DNA of 61,371 bases from Granulicella sp. (GTDB lineage Bacteria > Acidobacteriota > Terriglobia > Terriglobales > Acidobacteriaceae): contig PKWU01000018.1 of NCBI GenBank assembly GCA_003132145.1, positions 1 to 61,371 of the forward strand, given 5' to 3'. Made by a program: the position numbers and the translations under genes. The notes below the pieces were generated by a model. The model was not told the origin of the DNA and ran no database searches. It saw nothing but the letters and a program-made list of their open reading frames with translations. Of this stretch, positions 15,942-25,269 are shown piece by piece; positions within the stretch are counted from its first letter, which is position 1; the number at the start of each line of letters is the position of its first letter.

Positions 15942-17900
15942 ATGGAACAGAGTCCCAAGGCGAATTTGCGGAGAGCAGTCTCTCGATTGCCTACAGCCAT
16001 TGCATGTCTGGCTCTGGGCCTGGGTTCTGGATTCGCTCAGACGGCACAGACGAACGCGCTCGCACCGGCTCCGGCAAACGCTCCAGCGGCGGCACCTGTT
16101 CCGGTGGCGGAGGGGCGGGAGAAGATCGAGTCGAGGCCGGGCTACGCGCAGCAGCCAGTGACGAGCCCACAGGCCGCGCCAACTCCGCAGACGGCCCCCG
16201 CGCCGGTGGTGACGCCCGCGCCGCCGACGGCGCAGGTTCCCTACACCGCGCTGCCGGCATACGGAAATCCGGAGACGAGCCAGCCAAGAGACACAGACGG
16301 CAGCGCGTATATTCCGGTGGACAGCTGGGTGTATCCGGCGATGCTGCGGCTCTACTCGCTGGGCTATGTGAACACGGCGTACCTCGCGATGCGGCCATAT
16401 ACGCGGCGCAGCGCGCTGCACATGCTGCAAGCGTCGGAGGGCGCGATTGCGGCGGGCGACGACGAGCAGGCGCAGGAGATTCTGTCGGCGCTGCTAACGG
16501 AGTTGACGGACGAGGGCGTGCCGGGAAAGACGGAACGCGGAACGGTGTATGGGGTGCAGTCGGTCTACACGCGGATGATGGGGATTTCGGGGCCGATCCT
16601 GGTGGACAGCTTCCATCTTGGGCAGACGTTTTTCAACGACTATGGAAGGCCGCACGAGACGGGATTCAACAACGTCACGGGATTTTCGACGCTGAACGAG
16701 CAGGGGCCGTTTTCGCTGTACGTGCGCGGGGAATACCAACATGCGCCGAGTGCAGCGGGCTACACGCAGGCGCTGGCGCAGCAGATTTCGCTGCTGGATG
16801 AGATTGCGTTTGCGCCGCCCAACGATCCGCAGGCGACGATTCCCAGCGGGCCGATTGCGGCGCAAAATCCGTTCCGGCTGGTGGAGGCGACGCTATCGGT
16901 CCACCTGCTGGGGCACGAGATCTCGGGCGGAAAGTCGGACGCGTGGCTGGGGCCGGGCGAGGGCGGCGCGATGCCGTGGTCGAACAACGCGGAGAACATC
17001 TACTCGTTCCGCATCAACCGGGTCGAGCCGCTGCGCATCAAGTACCTGTCGCGCTGGCTTGGGCCGGTGCGCTACGACTTTTTCTACGGGAGCCTGAAGG
17101 GACACACCGACCCGAACGACGACTGGGTTCACTCGGATATGTTCAGCTTTCAGCCGACGGCGAACTTCCAGTTCGGCTTCCAGCGGACTGTGATCTTCGG
17201 CGGCAAGGGGCACGAGCCGGTGACGCTGCGTACCTTTCTCAAGGGGTTCTTCGACACCAACGATACGAACGCGGCGGAGAAGCTGTCGCGCGACGATCCG
17301 GGGGCGCGGTTCTCGGCGTTCGACTTCAGCTACCGGCTGCCGTATGTGCGCAACTACCTGACGCTGTACGCGGACTCTGTGACACATGACGACCTGACGC
17401 CGGTGTCTGCTCCGCGGCGGGCGGCATACCGTCCGGGAATCTATCTGGCGCAGTTTCCGGGGGTCCGGCGGCTGGACCTGCGGGTGGAGGGGGTGTCGAC
17501 CGACTGCGCAACGCTGGTGTGCCTGGGCGGAAGCAACTCATATGTGGAGAATGCGGTGCAGAAGCAGGGGTACACCAACAAGGGAAACATTCTGGGCGAC
17601 TGGATCGGACGCGAGGCCAAGGGCGGACAGGCGTGGCTGACCTGGCACCTGTCGGGCAACGAGTGGGTGCAGGCGGAGTATCTGTACAAAAAGACGGCGA
17701 AGGACTTTATCGCGGGCGGGACGACGCAGGACCAGTTTCGCGTGGATGTGATGAAGCGGATCGGGCCGGCGATCGAGGTGAATGGGTGGTTCCAGCACGA
17801 GGGGTGGAAGGCACCGATCTATAGGACGGGGGCGCAGAGCGACAACACGGTGACGGTGCAGGTTACGTTCTTCCCGCGGCTGAAGACGAAGGCGCCGTAG
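15942..17900 (+). CDS. Wzi-like capsule assembly outer-membrane protein
   Basis: This 652-aa exported protein resembles the capsule assembly Wzi family, an outer-membrane beta-barrel that binds surface polysaccharide. It opens with a basic n-region and a hydrophobic signal sequence ending near GSGFAQ, followed by an alanine/proline-rich linker to about residue 115. The rest has barrel-like alternation, with HEISGGKSDAWLGPGEGGAM and a C-terminal strand ending in VTVQVTFFPRL. It begins the polysaccharide region and converges on uxs. The start at 15942 follows GAGAGGAC. Confidence 0.75.
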   Translation: MEQSPKANLRRAVSRLPTAIACLALGLGSGFAQTAQTNALAPAPANAPAAAPVPVAEGREKIESRPGYAQQPVTSPQAAPTPQTAPAPVVTPAPPTAQVPYTALPAYGNPETSQPRDTDGSAYIPVDSWVYPAMLRLYSLGYVNTAYLAMRPYTRRSALHMLQASEGAIAAGDDEQAQEILSALLTELTDEGVPGKTERGTVYGVQSVYTRMMGISGPILVDSFHLGQTFFNDYGRPHETGFNNVTGFSTLNEQGPFSLYVRGEYQHAPSAAGYTQALAQQISLLDEIAFAPPNDPQATIPSGPIAAQNPFRLVEATLSVHLLGHEISGGKSDAWLGPGEGGAMPWSNNAENIYSFRINRVEPLRIKYLSRWLGPVRYDFFYGSLKGHTDPNDDWVHSDMFSFQPTANFQFGFQRTVIFGGKGHEPVTLRTFLKGFFDTNDTNAAEKLSRDDPGARFSAFDFSYRLPYVRNYLTLYADSVTHDDLTPVSAPRRAAYRPGIYLAQFPGVRRLDLRVEGVSTDCATLVCLGGSNSYVENAVQKQGYTNKGNILGDWIGREAKGGQAWLTWHLSGNEWVQAEYLYKKTAKDFIAGGTTQDQFRVDVMKRIGPAIEVNGWFQHEGWKAPIYRTGAQSDNTVTVQVTFFPRLKTKAP

Positions 17901-17901
17901 A

Positions 17902-18852
17902 CTACTTCGATTTGGGGGCGAGGCAGGACTGGAAGTAGGCGAGGGATTTCTGCAGGCCTTCGCGGAGGGAGACTTTTGGCTCCCAGTGGAGCAGGGCGCG
18001 AGCTTTCGTGATGTCTGGGCAACGGCGGGCGGGGTCGTCCTGGGGCAGGGGCTGGTGGACGATCGTCGAGTTGGAGCCGGTGATGTTGAGAATCTCCTGG
18101 GCGCACTGGAGCATGGTGAACTCAGTGGGGTTGCCGAGGTTGACGGGGGTATGTTCGTCGGATTGCGCCAGGCGGAGGATGCCGTCGATGAGGTCGGAGA
18201 CGAAGCAGAAGCTGCGGGTCTGCAGGCCGTCGCCGTAGATGGTGAGGGGTTGGCCGGCGAGCGCCTGGAGCATGAAGTTGGAGATGACGCGACCGTCGTT
18301 GGTCTGGAGGCGAGGGCCGTAGGTGTTGAAGATGCGGACCATGCGGGTGTCGACGGCGTAGTAGTGATGCCATGCGGCGACAGCGGCCTCGCTGAAGCGC
18401 TTGGCCTCGTCGTAGACCGAACGCGGGCCAATGGGGTTGACGCGGCCCCAGTAGGTTTCGAGCTGGGGATGGACCTCGGGATCGCCATAGCACTCGGAGG
18501 TGGAGGCATGCAGGAAGCCGGCGTTATATTTGCGCGCGAGGTTGAGGGTGTTGATGGTTCCGGCGGAGCCGGCGAGTAGGGTTTCGGGGCCGAGGCGGGC
18601 GTAGTCGACGGGCGAGGCGGGCGAGGCGAAGTTGAAGATGAAGTCGACGGGGCCGGGGTCGAAGGGGAGGGTGATGTCGTGATTCAGAAAAGAGAAGGCT
18701 GGATTTTCAGTGAGGTGCGCGAGGTTGGCGAGGCTGCCGGTGGAGAGGTTGTCTACGCCGAGGACAGAGTGGGCGCCGGACTGGGCGAGGAGGGCGTCGG
18801 TGAGGTGAGAGCCGAGGAAGCCTGCGGCTCCGGTGACGAGGATCTTCTTCAT
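17902..18852 (-). CDS. uxs: UDP-glucuronate decarboxylase (UDP-xylose synthase), SDR family
   Basis: This enzyme converts UDP-glucuronate to UDP-xylose with NAD retained in the active site. The 316-aa protein has the Rossmann motif TGAAGFLGSHL, the signature FNFASPASPVDY, the catalytic serine region HASTSECYGDPEVHPQ and YDEAK (YxxxK). The HPQxExYWGxVNP string is specific for UXS rather than GalE. It overlaps the upstream ugd by 4 bases, so substrate-producing and substrate-consuming enzymes are co-transcribed. Together they supply xylose, and possibly glucuronate, for the surface polysaccharide. Confidence 0.9.
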   Translation of the reverse strand: MKKILVTGAAGFLGSHLTDALLAQSGAHSVLGVDNLSTGSLANLAHLTENPAFSFLNHDITLPFDPGPVDFIFNFASPASPVDYARLGPETLLAGSAGTINTLNLARKYNAGFLHASTSECYGDPEVHPQLETYWGRVNPIGPRSVYDEAKRFSEAAVAAWHHYYAVDTRMVRIFNTYGPRLQTNDGRVISNFMLQALAGQPLTIYGDGLQTRSFCFVSDLIDGILRLAQSDEHTPVNLGNPTEFTMLQCAQEILNITGSNSTIVHQPLPQDDPARRCPDITKARALLHWEPKVSLREGLQKSLAYFQSCLAPKSK

Positions 18853-20267
18853 TTGGCGGCTGAGGCGGCGAGTTCGAGGTCGCGGGCGGGATAGACGGCG
18901 GGCCGTCCGATGCTGATGTATGTGAATCCGTGTTGCTGCATGGTACTGGGGTCGAAGAGATTGCGTCCATCGACGACGACGGGGTAGCGCATGGCGGTGT
19001 AGAGGCGAGGGAGGTCGAGTGCGGCGAACTCTCGCCAGTCGGTGAGGATGAGCAGTGCGTCGACGTCTGTGGCTGCGGCGTAGGCGTCTTGGGCATACTG
19101 AAGCTGAGGGCTGGGGGGAAGCTCGGCCTGGGCGCGCTCGATGGCGGCAGGGTCATAGGCGACGATGGAGCAGCCTTCGGCGAGGAGCATCTCGATCAGA
19201 TCAATGGCGGGCGATTCGCGGATGTCGTTGGTTTCGCCTTTGAAGGCGAGGCCGAGGACGGCGATGCGCTTGCCGCGCAGGGTCCAGAGGGCGGAGCGGA
19301 CCTTGGCGAGGAAGCGCTTCTTCTGCTCTGCGTTGATCTTCTCCACCTCGGTGAGGAGGTTGAAGTCGATGCCGAGCTGCTCGGCGACGGAGCGGAAGGC
19401 GGCGACGTCCTTGGGGAAGCAGGAGCCTCCGTAGCCGATGCCGGGACGGAGGAAGCGGGAGCCGATGCGGCTGTCCAGGCCGATTCCGCGGGCCACCTGC
19501 TCGATGTTCGCGCCGGTGGCCTCGCAGAGGTTGCTGACGGCGTTGATGAAGGAGATCTTGAGGGCGAGGAATGCGTTGGAGGCGTGCTTGACGATCTCCG
19601 CCGACTTGGCGGAGGTGAGCAACAGGTGCGGAGGCGCGGAGGCGGAGCAGCGGCCGGGGATGGCGTCCGGCTGCGAATAGTAAGCGCCGGAGGTGAGCGG
19701 GGCGTAGATGCGGGCGAGCAGGGCGGCGGCGGGCTCGGAGTCGGCGCCGACCACAATGCGGTCGGGGTGGAGGAAGTCGGCGACGGCTGTGCCCTCGCGC
19801 AGGAACTCGGGGTTGGAGACGACGTCGAAGAGGCTGCGGGCGACACCGTTGCGCTCGATGGTGCGGCAGATCCACTCGTTGGTGTAGACCGGGACGGTGG
19901 ATTTTTCGACGATGACCTTGTAGCTGGAGAGCGAACGGGCGATCTCGCAGGCGACGGATTCGACGTAGGAGAGGTCGGCGTCTCCGTTCTCGGACTGGGG
20001 TGTTCCGACGGCGATGAAGATGGCGTCCGAGGCGCGCGTGGCCTCGCTGAGGTCGGTGGTGAAGCGGACTTTGGTGTTGCGGTAGCGCTGGAGGAGCGCG
20101 GGGAGGTAGTTCTCGTGGATGAGGGTGTCGCCGGACTGGAGGGCGGCGACCTTGCTCTGGTCGTTATCGACGCAGACCACGGAGTGGCCGATCTCGGCGA
20201 AGCAGACGGCGGCGACCAGGCCGACGTAACCCGACCCAACAACCGCGATTTGAATGGACTTGCTCAT
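18849..20267 (-). CDS. ugd: UDP-glucose 6-dehydrogenase
   Basis: The enzyme oxidises UDP-glucose twice to UDP-glucuronate. The 472-aa protein has the NAD-binding IAVVGSGYVGLVAAVCFAE, the catalytic-cysteine region GIGYGGSCFPKDVAAF and the C-terminal domain AVLGLAFKGETNDIRESPA. The start at 20267 (MSKSIQ) is preferred over the upstream in-frame ATG at 20294. It is the first gene of a two-gene operon with uxs, divergent from the wzc-like kinase gene. Confidence 0.94.
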   Translation of the reverse strand: MSKSIQIAVVGSGYVGLVAAVCFAEIGHSVVCVDNDQSKVAALQSGDTLIHENYLPALLQRYRNTKVRFTTDLSEATRASDAIFIAVGTPQSENGDADLSYVESVACEIARSLSSYKVIVEKSTVPVYTNEWICRTIERNGVARSLFDVVSNPEFLREGTAVADFLHPDRIVVGADSEPAAALLARIYAPLTSGAYYSQPDAIPGRCSASAPPHLLLTSAKSAEIVKHASNAFLALKISFINAVSNLCEATGANIEQVARGIGLDSRIGSRFLRPGIGYGGSCFPKDVAAFRSVAEQLGIDFNLLTEVEKINAEQKKRFLAKVRSALWTLRGKRIAVLGLAFKGETNDIRESPAIDLIEMLLAEGCSIVAYDPAAIERAQAELPPSPQLQYAQDAYAAATDVDALLILTDWREFAALDLPRLYTAMRYPVVVDGRNLFDPSTMQQHGFTYISIGRPAVYPARDLELAASAAK

Positions 20268-20446
20268 GGTCTGCGGCTGATGCTTTAGTGACACAGCAAT
20301 GCTTGCAGTCTAGTGGATTTCGGGTCGAATCGGAAATCGAACGCATGCCGGCAGCGGAGGCCCGTCCCAAACCGGGGCAAACAAAGCGATCTGCGCGAAC
20401 ACGATTTGCTTCCTTGAATTGAGGAGGGTCGAGTAGACTAGCTGGA

Positions 20447-22714
20447 ATGGAACCCCCGAAGACACCGTACCCCCAGCCCGTGGGCTTGCCCGATATGCAG
20501 CGGCCCGTCCTGGGGTTCGGGGTGGGCGACAGCTCGTTGAGCGAGGCGTTGGCGACCCTGCGCAAGCGGCGCTGGCTGCTGATCCTGGCCGTGGTGTTGG
20601 GTGCGTGCTACGGCTCGTACAAGGCGTTTACCCAGCCCAACCTGTATGAGGCAACGGGCACCATCCAGTTACACAATGGGGCAACCAACGAATACAAGCT
20701 GGACGCGGGCTCCGATTACGAGGGCGACTCGGAGACCAAGATCAACACGGAAGTTGCGATTCTGAAGAGCGACGCGCTGCTATATACGGTGGCGCACGAG
20801 ATGAACCTGGCGAACAATACGGACTTTTCCGGCGTACCTCCAGGCTCGCATCGCTCGCTGGACGACCCAGGCGTGCGGGCAAGCGTGGTGGGCGAGCTGC
20901 AGGGCGGTCTGCAGGTGTCTCTGGTGCCGCGGACGGAGATGATCGACATCGGCTATTCGAGCCTGAGTCCGAAGTTGTCGGCTGACATCGTCAACAAGGT
21001 GATCGACGACTACAGGCAGTGGAGTTACCAGACACCGGTGGAATCGACGCGGCGTGTCGCGCAGTGGCTCTCCGGACAGTTGGAGGAGTTGAAGGCGGAG
21101 GTCGAGCAGACACAGAAACAGATTATGGATTTGCAGCGGAAGCTGGGGACGCTGGGGTACGATTCGGCGCACAACCAGTTGCAGTCGTCTCTGGAAGGGC
21201 TGCTGGAGGCGGAGGGAGCTGCGAAGATCGCGCGCATCAACGCGGAGTCGCGCTACAACATGGTTAAGGACATGGACCTGAATACGATCGAAGGATCGAT
21301 CGAGACAACGCCTGGCACCATGCCTGGAGAGCTGAATTCACTGCGCGGACAACTGGCGACGGCGCGGGCGAGCTACCAGCAGTTGACGGCGCAGTCACCG
21401 CTGGGGCTGGGGCCGAACCATCCTCAGGTGAAGGCGCTGCAAGCGCAGATCGGCGAGCTGACCAAGGAGATTGACACCGAGCAGAACCGGCTGGAGCTGC
21501 AGGCCAAGGAGAACTACCTGGCGGCCAAGGCGACGGAGGACAAGACCGAGCAGGAGCTGGACGCGAGAAAGGCCGAAGCATACCAGCAGGGCGACGACCT
21601 GGTGCAGTTGACGATCCTGCAGCGCGAGTATGAACAGAACCGCACGCTGTATGACGGACTGGAGCAGCGCCTGCGCACCGCCGAGGTGCAGGCCGGCCTG
21701 GAAGCCCTGGAAGTGGACGTGGTGGACCAGGCACTGCCGCCGGTGAATCCCACAATGCGTCCTCCCTCGTCGATCATCCTGTCGACGATTATATTTTTCC
21801 TGATGGGCGGCGTGGTGCTCGCGTTCATCCTGGAGGGCCTGGACACCGGGCTGCACAACATCCAGGAGATCGAGGCGGTGATGGACATGCCATCGCTGGC
21901 GATCATTCCACAGGCCAAGCGCGCGAGCGTGGAGCAGACGTCCCAGATGTCCACGGCGCAGCGCAACATCAATGTGCTGACCCAGCCGAAGTCGCAGTTT
22001 ACCGAGGCGTTCCGCGCGCTGCGGACCTCGCTTCTGCTGTCCACGGCGGGACAGCCGCCAAAGTTCATCCTGTTCACCAGCGCGATGCCCTCGGAGGGCA
22101 AGACGACGATGGCGAGCAACCTGGCGTGCATTCTGGCGCAGAGCAACGTGCGCGTTCTGCTGCTGGACGCCGACCTGCGCCGGTCCAACATCCACCACCG
22201 GTTTGGGCTGGCCGGCAAGCTGGGACTGACGACCGTTCTGGCGGGCACGTCGACGCTGGAGGAGGCCTTGCAGCATGTTCCCGAAGCGCCCAACCTGGAC
22301 ATCCTGCCCAGCGGCCCCGTGCCTCCATTCCCAACCGAGATGCTGAGTTCGGCGACCATGCGGGCGCTGATGGAGCGGCTGGGGAAGATGTACACGCACG
22401 TTGTGATCGATTCTCCGCCGGTGCTGTCGGTAACCGACGCGGTGGTACTGGGGCGGTTGGTGGACGCGGTGGTGCTGGTGGTGCGGCACGGCAAATCGAG
22501 CAAGAATGTGATGCGGCGGGCGCGCGACCTTCTGGCCCGTTCGGGCGCGCCGGTGGCCGGGTTGGTGCTGAATGCGGTGGATGTGAACTCGCCCGACTAC
22601 TACGGGTACTACGGATATCTTGGATATTCGTACGGGAACGTCGACGCCGACAGTTGGGAGACGCAGCAGTCCGCGGCGGGCGAGACGGACGCGCAGGGGA
22701 AGGACAAGCCATGA
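20447..22714 (+). CDS. wzc: Wzc-like polysaccharide co-polymerase and BY-type tyrosine autokinase
   Basis: The 755-aa inner-membrane protein has a short cytoplasmic N-terminus, a first helix (LLILAVVLGACYGSYKAF, about 45-62), a large periplasmic coiled-coil region, a second helix (about 440-470) and a cytoplasmic kinase domain. The kinase shows Walker A (SAMPSEGKTTMASNLA), Walker A' (VLLLDADLRR) and Walker B (VVIDSPPV). The tail carries seven tyrosines between about 718 and 729 (DYYGYYGYLGYSYG), the autophosphorylation cluster. Such kinases set polysaccharide chain length and are reset by a tyrosine phosphatase; the PHP-type phosphatase at 35492-36295 is the obvious partner. The wza-like gene overlaps by 4 bases. 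Confidence 0.92.
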   Translation: MEPPKTPYPQPVGLPDMQRPVLGFGVGDSSLSEALATLRKRRWLLILAVVLGACYGSYKAFTQPNLYEATGTIQLHNGATNEYKLDAGSDYEGDSETKINTEVAILKSDALLYTVAHEMNLANNTDFSGVPPGSHRSLDDPGVRASVVGELQGGLQVSLVPRTEMIDIGYSSLSPKLSADIVNKVIDDYRQWSYQTPVESTRRVAQWLSGQLEELKAEVEQTQKQIMDLQRKLGTLGYDSAHNQLQSSLEGLLEAEGAAKIARINAESRYNMVKDMDLNTIEGSIETTPGTMPGELNSLRGQLATARASYQQLTAQSPLGLGPNHPQVKALQAQIGELTKEIDTEQNRLELQAKENYLAAKATEDKTEQELDARKAEAYQQGDDLVQLTILQREYEQNRTLYDGLEQRLRTAEVQAGLEALEVDVVDQALPPVNPTMRPPSSIILSTIIFFLMGGVVLAFILEGLDTGLHNIQEIEAVMDMPSLAIIPQAKRASVEQTSQMSTAQRNINVLTQPKSQFTEAFRALRTSLLLSTAGQPPKFILFTSAMPSEGKTTMASNLACILAQSNVRVLLLDADLRRSNIHHRFGLAGKLGLTTVLAGTSTLEEALQHVPEAPNLDILPSGPVPPFPTEMLSSATMRALMERLGKMYTHVVIDSPPVLSVTDAVVLGRLVDAVVLVVRHGKSSKNVMRRARDLLARSGAPVAGLVLNAVDVNSPDYYGYYGYLGYSYGNVDADSWETQQSAAGETDAQGKDKP

Positions 22715-23721
22715 GCAGGAACATCGCGGCCGGAGTGTTTGCGGCGGTCCTGATCGCGTTCTGCGGGACCGCGGCAACGGGACGTGCATTGGCGCAAACG
22801 GCGGCGCAGGCGGGGACGCAGGATTCGGGCGCGTTGCCGGGCGCGACGGGGACGCAGGCGGCAACCTCGTCGGCGACGCCATACGCCAACCAGTCGATGC
22901 TCTATCCGGGAGAGGATTTTCATTTAGCCCCGGGAGACCTGATCTCGGTGCATGTATTCATGCAGGACTACGTGCAGACGGTTCGCCTGGGCTCGGACGG
23001 GAGCGTGAAGCTGCCCTTTATCGGCAGCGTCCCGCTGGGGGGCCTGACGGTGCGGGCGGCGCAAATGCTGATCGCGGAGCGATTGCGGGCGGGCGAGTTT
23101 TATAACAATCCGGAGGTTACGATCCAGGTGCTGGACACCGTGAACGGCTCGGTGATCGTCACCGGGGAGGTCCACGCCATTGTGCCCGTCTCCACCGAGA
23201 GGAGCCTGCGGGAGGTGCTGTTAATTGCGGGCGGGTTGCCGGCGACGGCGAGTCATACGGTGAAGATCGTGCGGCCTGGAATGGCGGAGCCGATCGTGGT
23301 CGATCTGGGGACGGACCTGGCGGCCAGCACGACGGCGAACCTGCCCATCCATCCGCACGACATCATCCAGATCTCGCGCGCCAGCGTGGTGTATGTTCTG
23401 GGCGCGTTCCAGCACCAGGGTGCGGTACCGCTGGACCAGGCCGCGCCGCTCACGCTGTTGCAGGTGGCCGCGCTCAGCGGAGGGATCAACTTTGAAGGCA
23501 GATACGCCGATCTGCGTCTGATCCGCACCGTGGGAAGCGAGCGCAAGGTGGTCAAAGTCGACATGAAGAAGGTGCGCGACGGCCGCGCGCCCGACCCGTT
23601 GCTGCAGGCCAACGACATCATCTTCCTGCCGACCGACGAGATGAAGGCCACGCTCAAAAGCCTGGGCACGGGCGGCTTGATCGGACTGGCCGCCCTTCTG
23701 CTTACGATCCACAATTACTAG
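22711..23721 (+). CDS. Wza-like polysaccharide export protein
   Basis: This 336-aa exported protein belongs to the outer-membrane polysaccharide export family. After a signal sequence (AAVLIAFCGTAATGRALAQ) and a low-complexity spacer come the poly-export domain (DFHLAPGDLISVHVFMQDYV, then RLGSDGSVKLPFIGSVPLGG) and two SLBB-type repeats (VIVTGEVHAIVPV and YVLGAFQHQGAVPL). It ends with a short hydrophobic stretch. No lipobox cysteine follows the signal sequence, unlike E. coli Wza. The ATGA overlap with the kinase gene points to a joint export machine. Confidence 0.88.
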   Translation: MSRNIAAGVFAAVLIAFCGTAATGRALAQTAAQAGTQDSGALPGATGTQAATSSATPYANQSMLYPGEDFHLAPGDLISVHVFMQDYVQTVRLGSDGSVKLPFIGSVPLGGLTVRAAQMLIAERLRAGEFYNNPEVTIQVLDTVNGSVIVTGEVHAIVPVSTERSLREVLLIAGGLPATASHTVKIVRPGMAEPIVVDLGTDLAASTTANLPIHPHDIIQISRASVVYVLGAFQHQGAVPLDQAAPLTLLQVAALSGGINFEGRYADLRLIRTVGSERKVVKVDMKKVRDGRAPDPLLQANDIIFLPTDEMKATLKSLGTGGLIGLAALLLTIHNY

Positions 23722-23799
23722 AGTTGTGCCTCTGAAAATATCGACAGAATTCAATCTGTTGCTGAGTAGCCGAGCCAAGAGCAAACGCAGGAGTTTATT

Positions 23800-23875
23800 G
23801 GGAGAAAGCTTCGGACAGTTGTGGTTGGGCGTAGAGCGTCGGGATCCTTCGCTGCGCTCAGGATGACATTCCAAA
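23800..23875. repeat. Dispersed intergenic repeat (GGGAGAAAG...CTCAGGATGACA)
   Basis: The segment starts with TTGGGAGAAAGCTTCGGACA and ends near CGCTGCGCTCAGGATGACAT. A close copy with the same start and end lies at 37588-37665, and a related one is inside rimI. The 274-base gap between the export gene and the next glycosyltransferase holds nothing else recognisable. Confidence 0.6.
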
Positions 23876-23994
23876 TATTAATCAACAACTCAAATCTGCA
23901 CTCTATGTCGATGCTGCTTGGAGACGGCTGGTGGAAGCGGCGTTGGAGCGCAGGGACTGCCGCGCAAGCGGGAGATGGGAGATGGGAGAGATGC

Positions 23995-25245
23995 ATGAGC
24001 TGCGGGCCTGAACGATCGAACCCATGCACCAAGCGGCGCGTGCGGCTGGCGTACCTGGTGAGCCATCCGATCCAGTACCAGGCGCCCCTGCTGCGGCGGA
24101 TCGCCGAGGAGCCGGACATCGATCTTACGGTGTTTTTCGGCTCTGACTTTTCGGTGCGGGGATACCGCGACGAGGGCTTCGGCGTAGGCGTGAAGTGGGA
24201 CATTCCCCTGCTGGACGGATACCGGCATGAGTTCCTGCCGCGGTTGCGCGACCGGGGAACGGTGAGCGTGGCGAGTCCGTTGAACTATGGCATCGTCAGC
24301 CGGCTGCGCGGCGAGGGCGGCGATGCGGCGTTCGATGCGCTGTGGGTGCATGGGTACGCGACCGCGAATGCGATGCATGGGATCTTGGCGGCCAAGGCGC
24401 TGGGGATTCCCGTGCTGCTGCGCGCGGAGGGGTGGCTGGGCGACCGCGAGCGGAGCGGAGTAAGGCTGGCGCTGAAGCGGGCAATGTTCGCGGGGCTGAA
24501 GCTGTTGGTGGACGGAGTTCTGCCCATCGGGAGACTGAACGAGGAGTACTGGCGGACCTACTTCGGCGACGAGGTCGCGCAGTTCCCAATGCCCTACGCG
24601 GTGGACAATGGCTACTTCGCGGAACGCGCGCGCCAGGCACAGACCGGACGGGCAAGCCTTCAGGCGGAGCTTGGACTGGATCCCGCGCGGCCTGTGGTGC
24701 TGTTTGCGGGAAAGCTGCAGACGCGCAAGCACTGCGACCACCTGATCGAGGCGTATCGGCGGCTGTCGCGGGGAGCGGGCGAGGAGCCGGGCCCGGTTCT
24801 GGTCATTGTGGGCGACGGCGAGGAGCGGGCGGCGCTGGAGCGGCAGGCGGCGGCGACCGGGTTCGGCGGCATCCGCTTCTGCGGATTTCGCAACCAGTCG
24901 GAGATGCCGCGCTTCTTCGACCTGGCGACGGTCTTCGTGCTTCCCTCGCGGCACGAGCCGTGGGGACTGATTGTGAACGAGGTGATGAATGCGGCGCGGC
25001 CCGCGATCGTCAGCGACGACGTGGGATGCGCTCCGGACCTGATCGACGACGGGGACAACGGATGCATCGTTCCGGTGGGTGATGTGGACGCGCTGACACA
25101 GGCCCTGGAGCGCGTGCTGGAGCCGGGCGTGGCCGAGGCGATGGGGCAACGCGCCTTCGAGCGCATCCAGAGCTGGAGCTTCGAGGAAGACGTGCAGGGA
25201 CTGCGGCAGGCGCTGGAGCATGTTGCGCCGGGGTTCGTGGCGTAG
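23995..25245 (+). CDS. Glycosyltransferase, GT4 family
   Basis: The 416-aa protein has the GT-B fold of family 4 retaining glycosyltransferases. It has an N-terminal acceptor domain (LAYLVSHPIQYQAPLLRRIA) and a C-terminal nucleotide-sugar domain with VVLFAGKLQTRKHCDHLIEA, VLVIVGDGEERAALE and the E(x7)E region FVLPSRHEPWGLIVNEVMNA. The start at 23995 is chosen because GGGAGAG lies 4 bases upstream; the open frame extends back to 23821 but that part is repeat-derived. It probably adds a sugar to the surface polysaccharide repeat unit; donor and acceptor cannot be predicted. Confidence 0.86.
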   Translation: MSCGPERSNPCTKRRVRLAYLVSHPIQYQAPLLRRIAEEPDIDLTVFFGSDFSVRGYRDEGFGVGVKWDIPLLDGYRHEFLPRLRDRGTVSVASPLNYGIVSRLRGEGGDAAFDALWVHGYATANAMHGILAAKALGIPVLLRAEGWLGDRERSGVRLALKRAMFAGLKLLVDGVLPIGRLNEEYWRTYFGDEVAQFPMPYAVDNGYFAERARQAQTGRASLQAELGLDPARPVVLFAGKLQTRKHCDHLIEAYRRLSRGAGEEPGPVLVIVGDGEERAALERQAAATGFGGIRFCGFRNQSEMPRFFDLATVFVLPSRHEPWGLIVNEVMNAARPAIVSDDVGCAPDLIDDGDNGCIVPVGDVDALTQALERVLEPGVAEAMGQRAFERIQSWSFEEDVQGLRQALEHVAPGFVA

Positions 25246-25248
25246 CTG

Positions 25249-25269
25249 GTTGTCAGTTGTTGGTTGTTG
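25249..25269. repeat. Three degenerate heptamers GTTGTYR at convergent gene ends
   Basis: GTTGTCA, GTTGTTG and GTTGTTG follow one another and encode the last residues and stop codon of the CgeB-like gene on the minus strand. They resemble the GTTGATG array at 30576-30638. Confidence 0.45.
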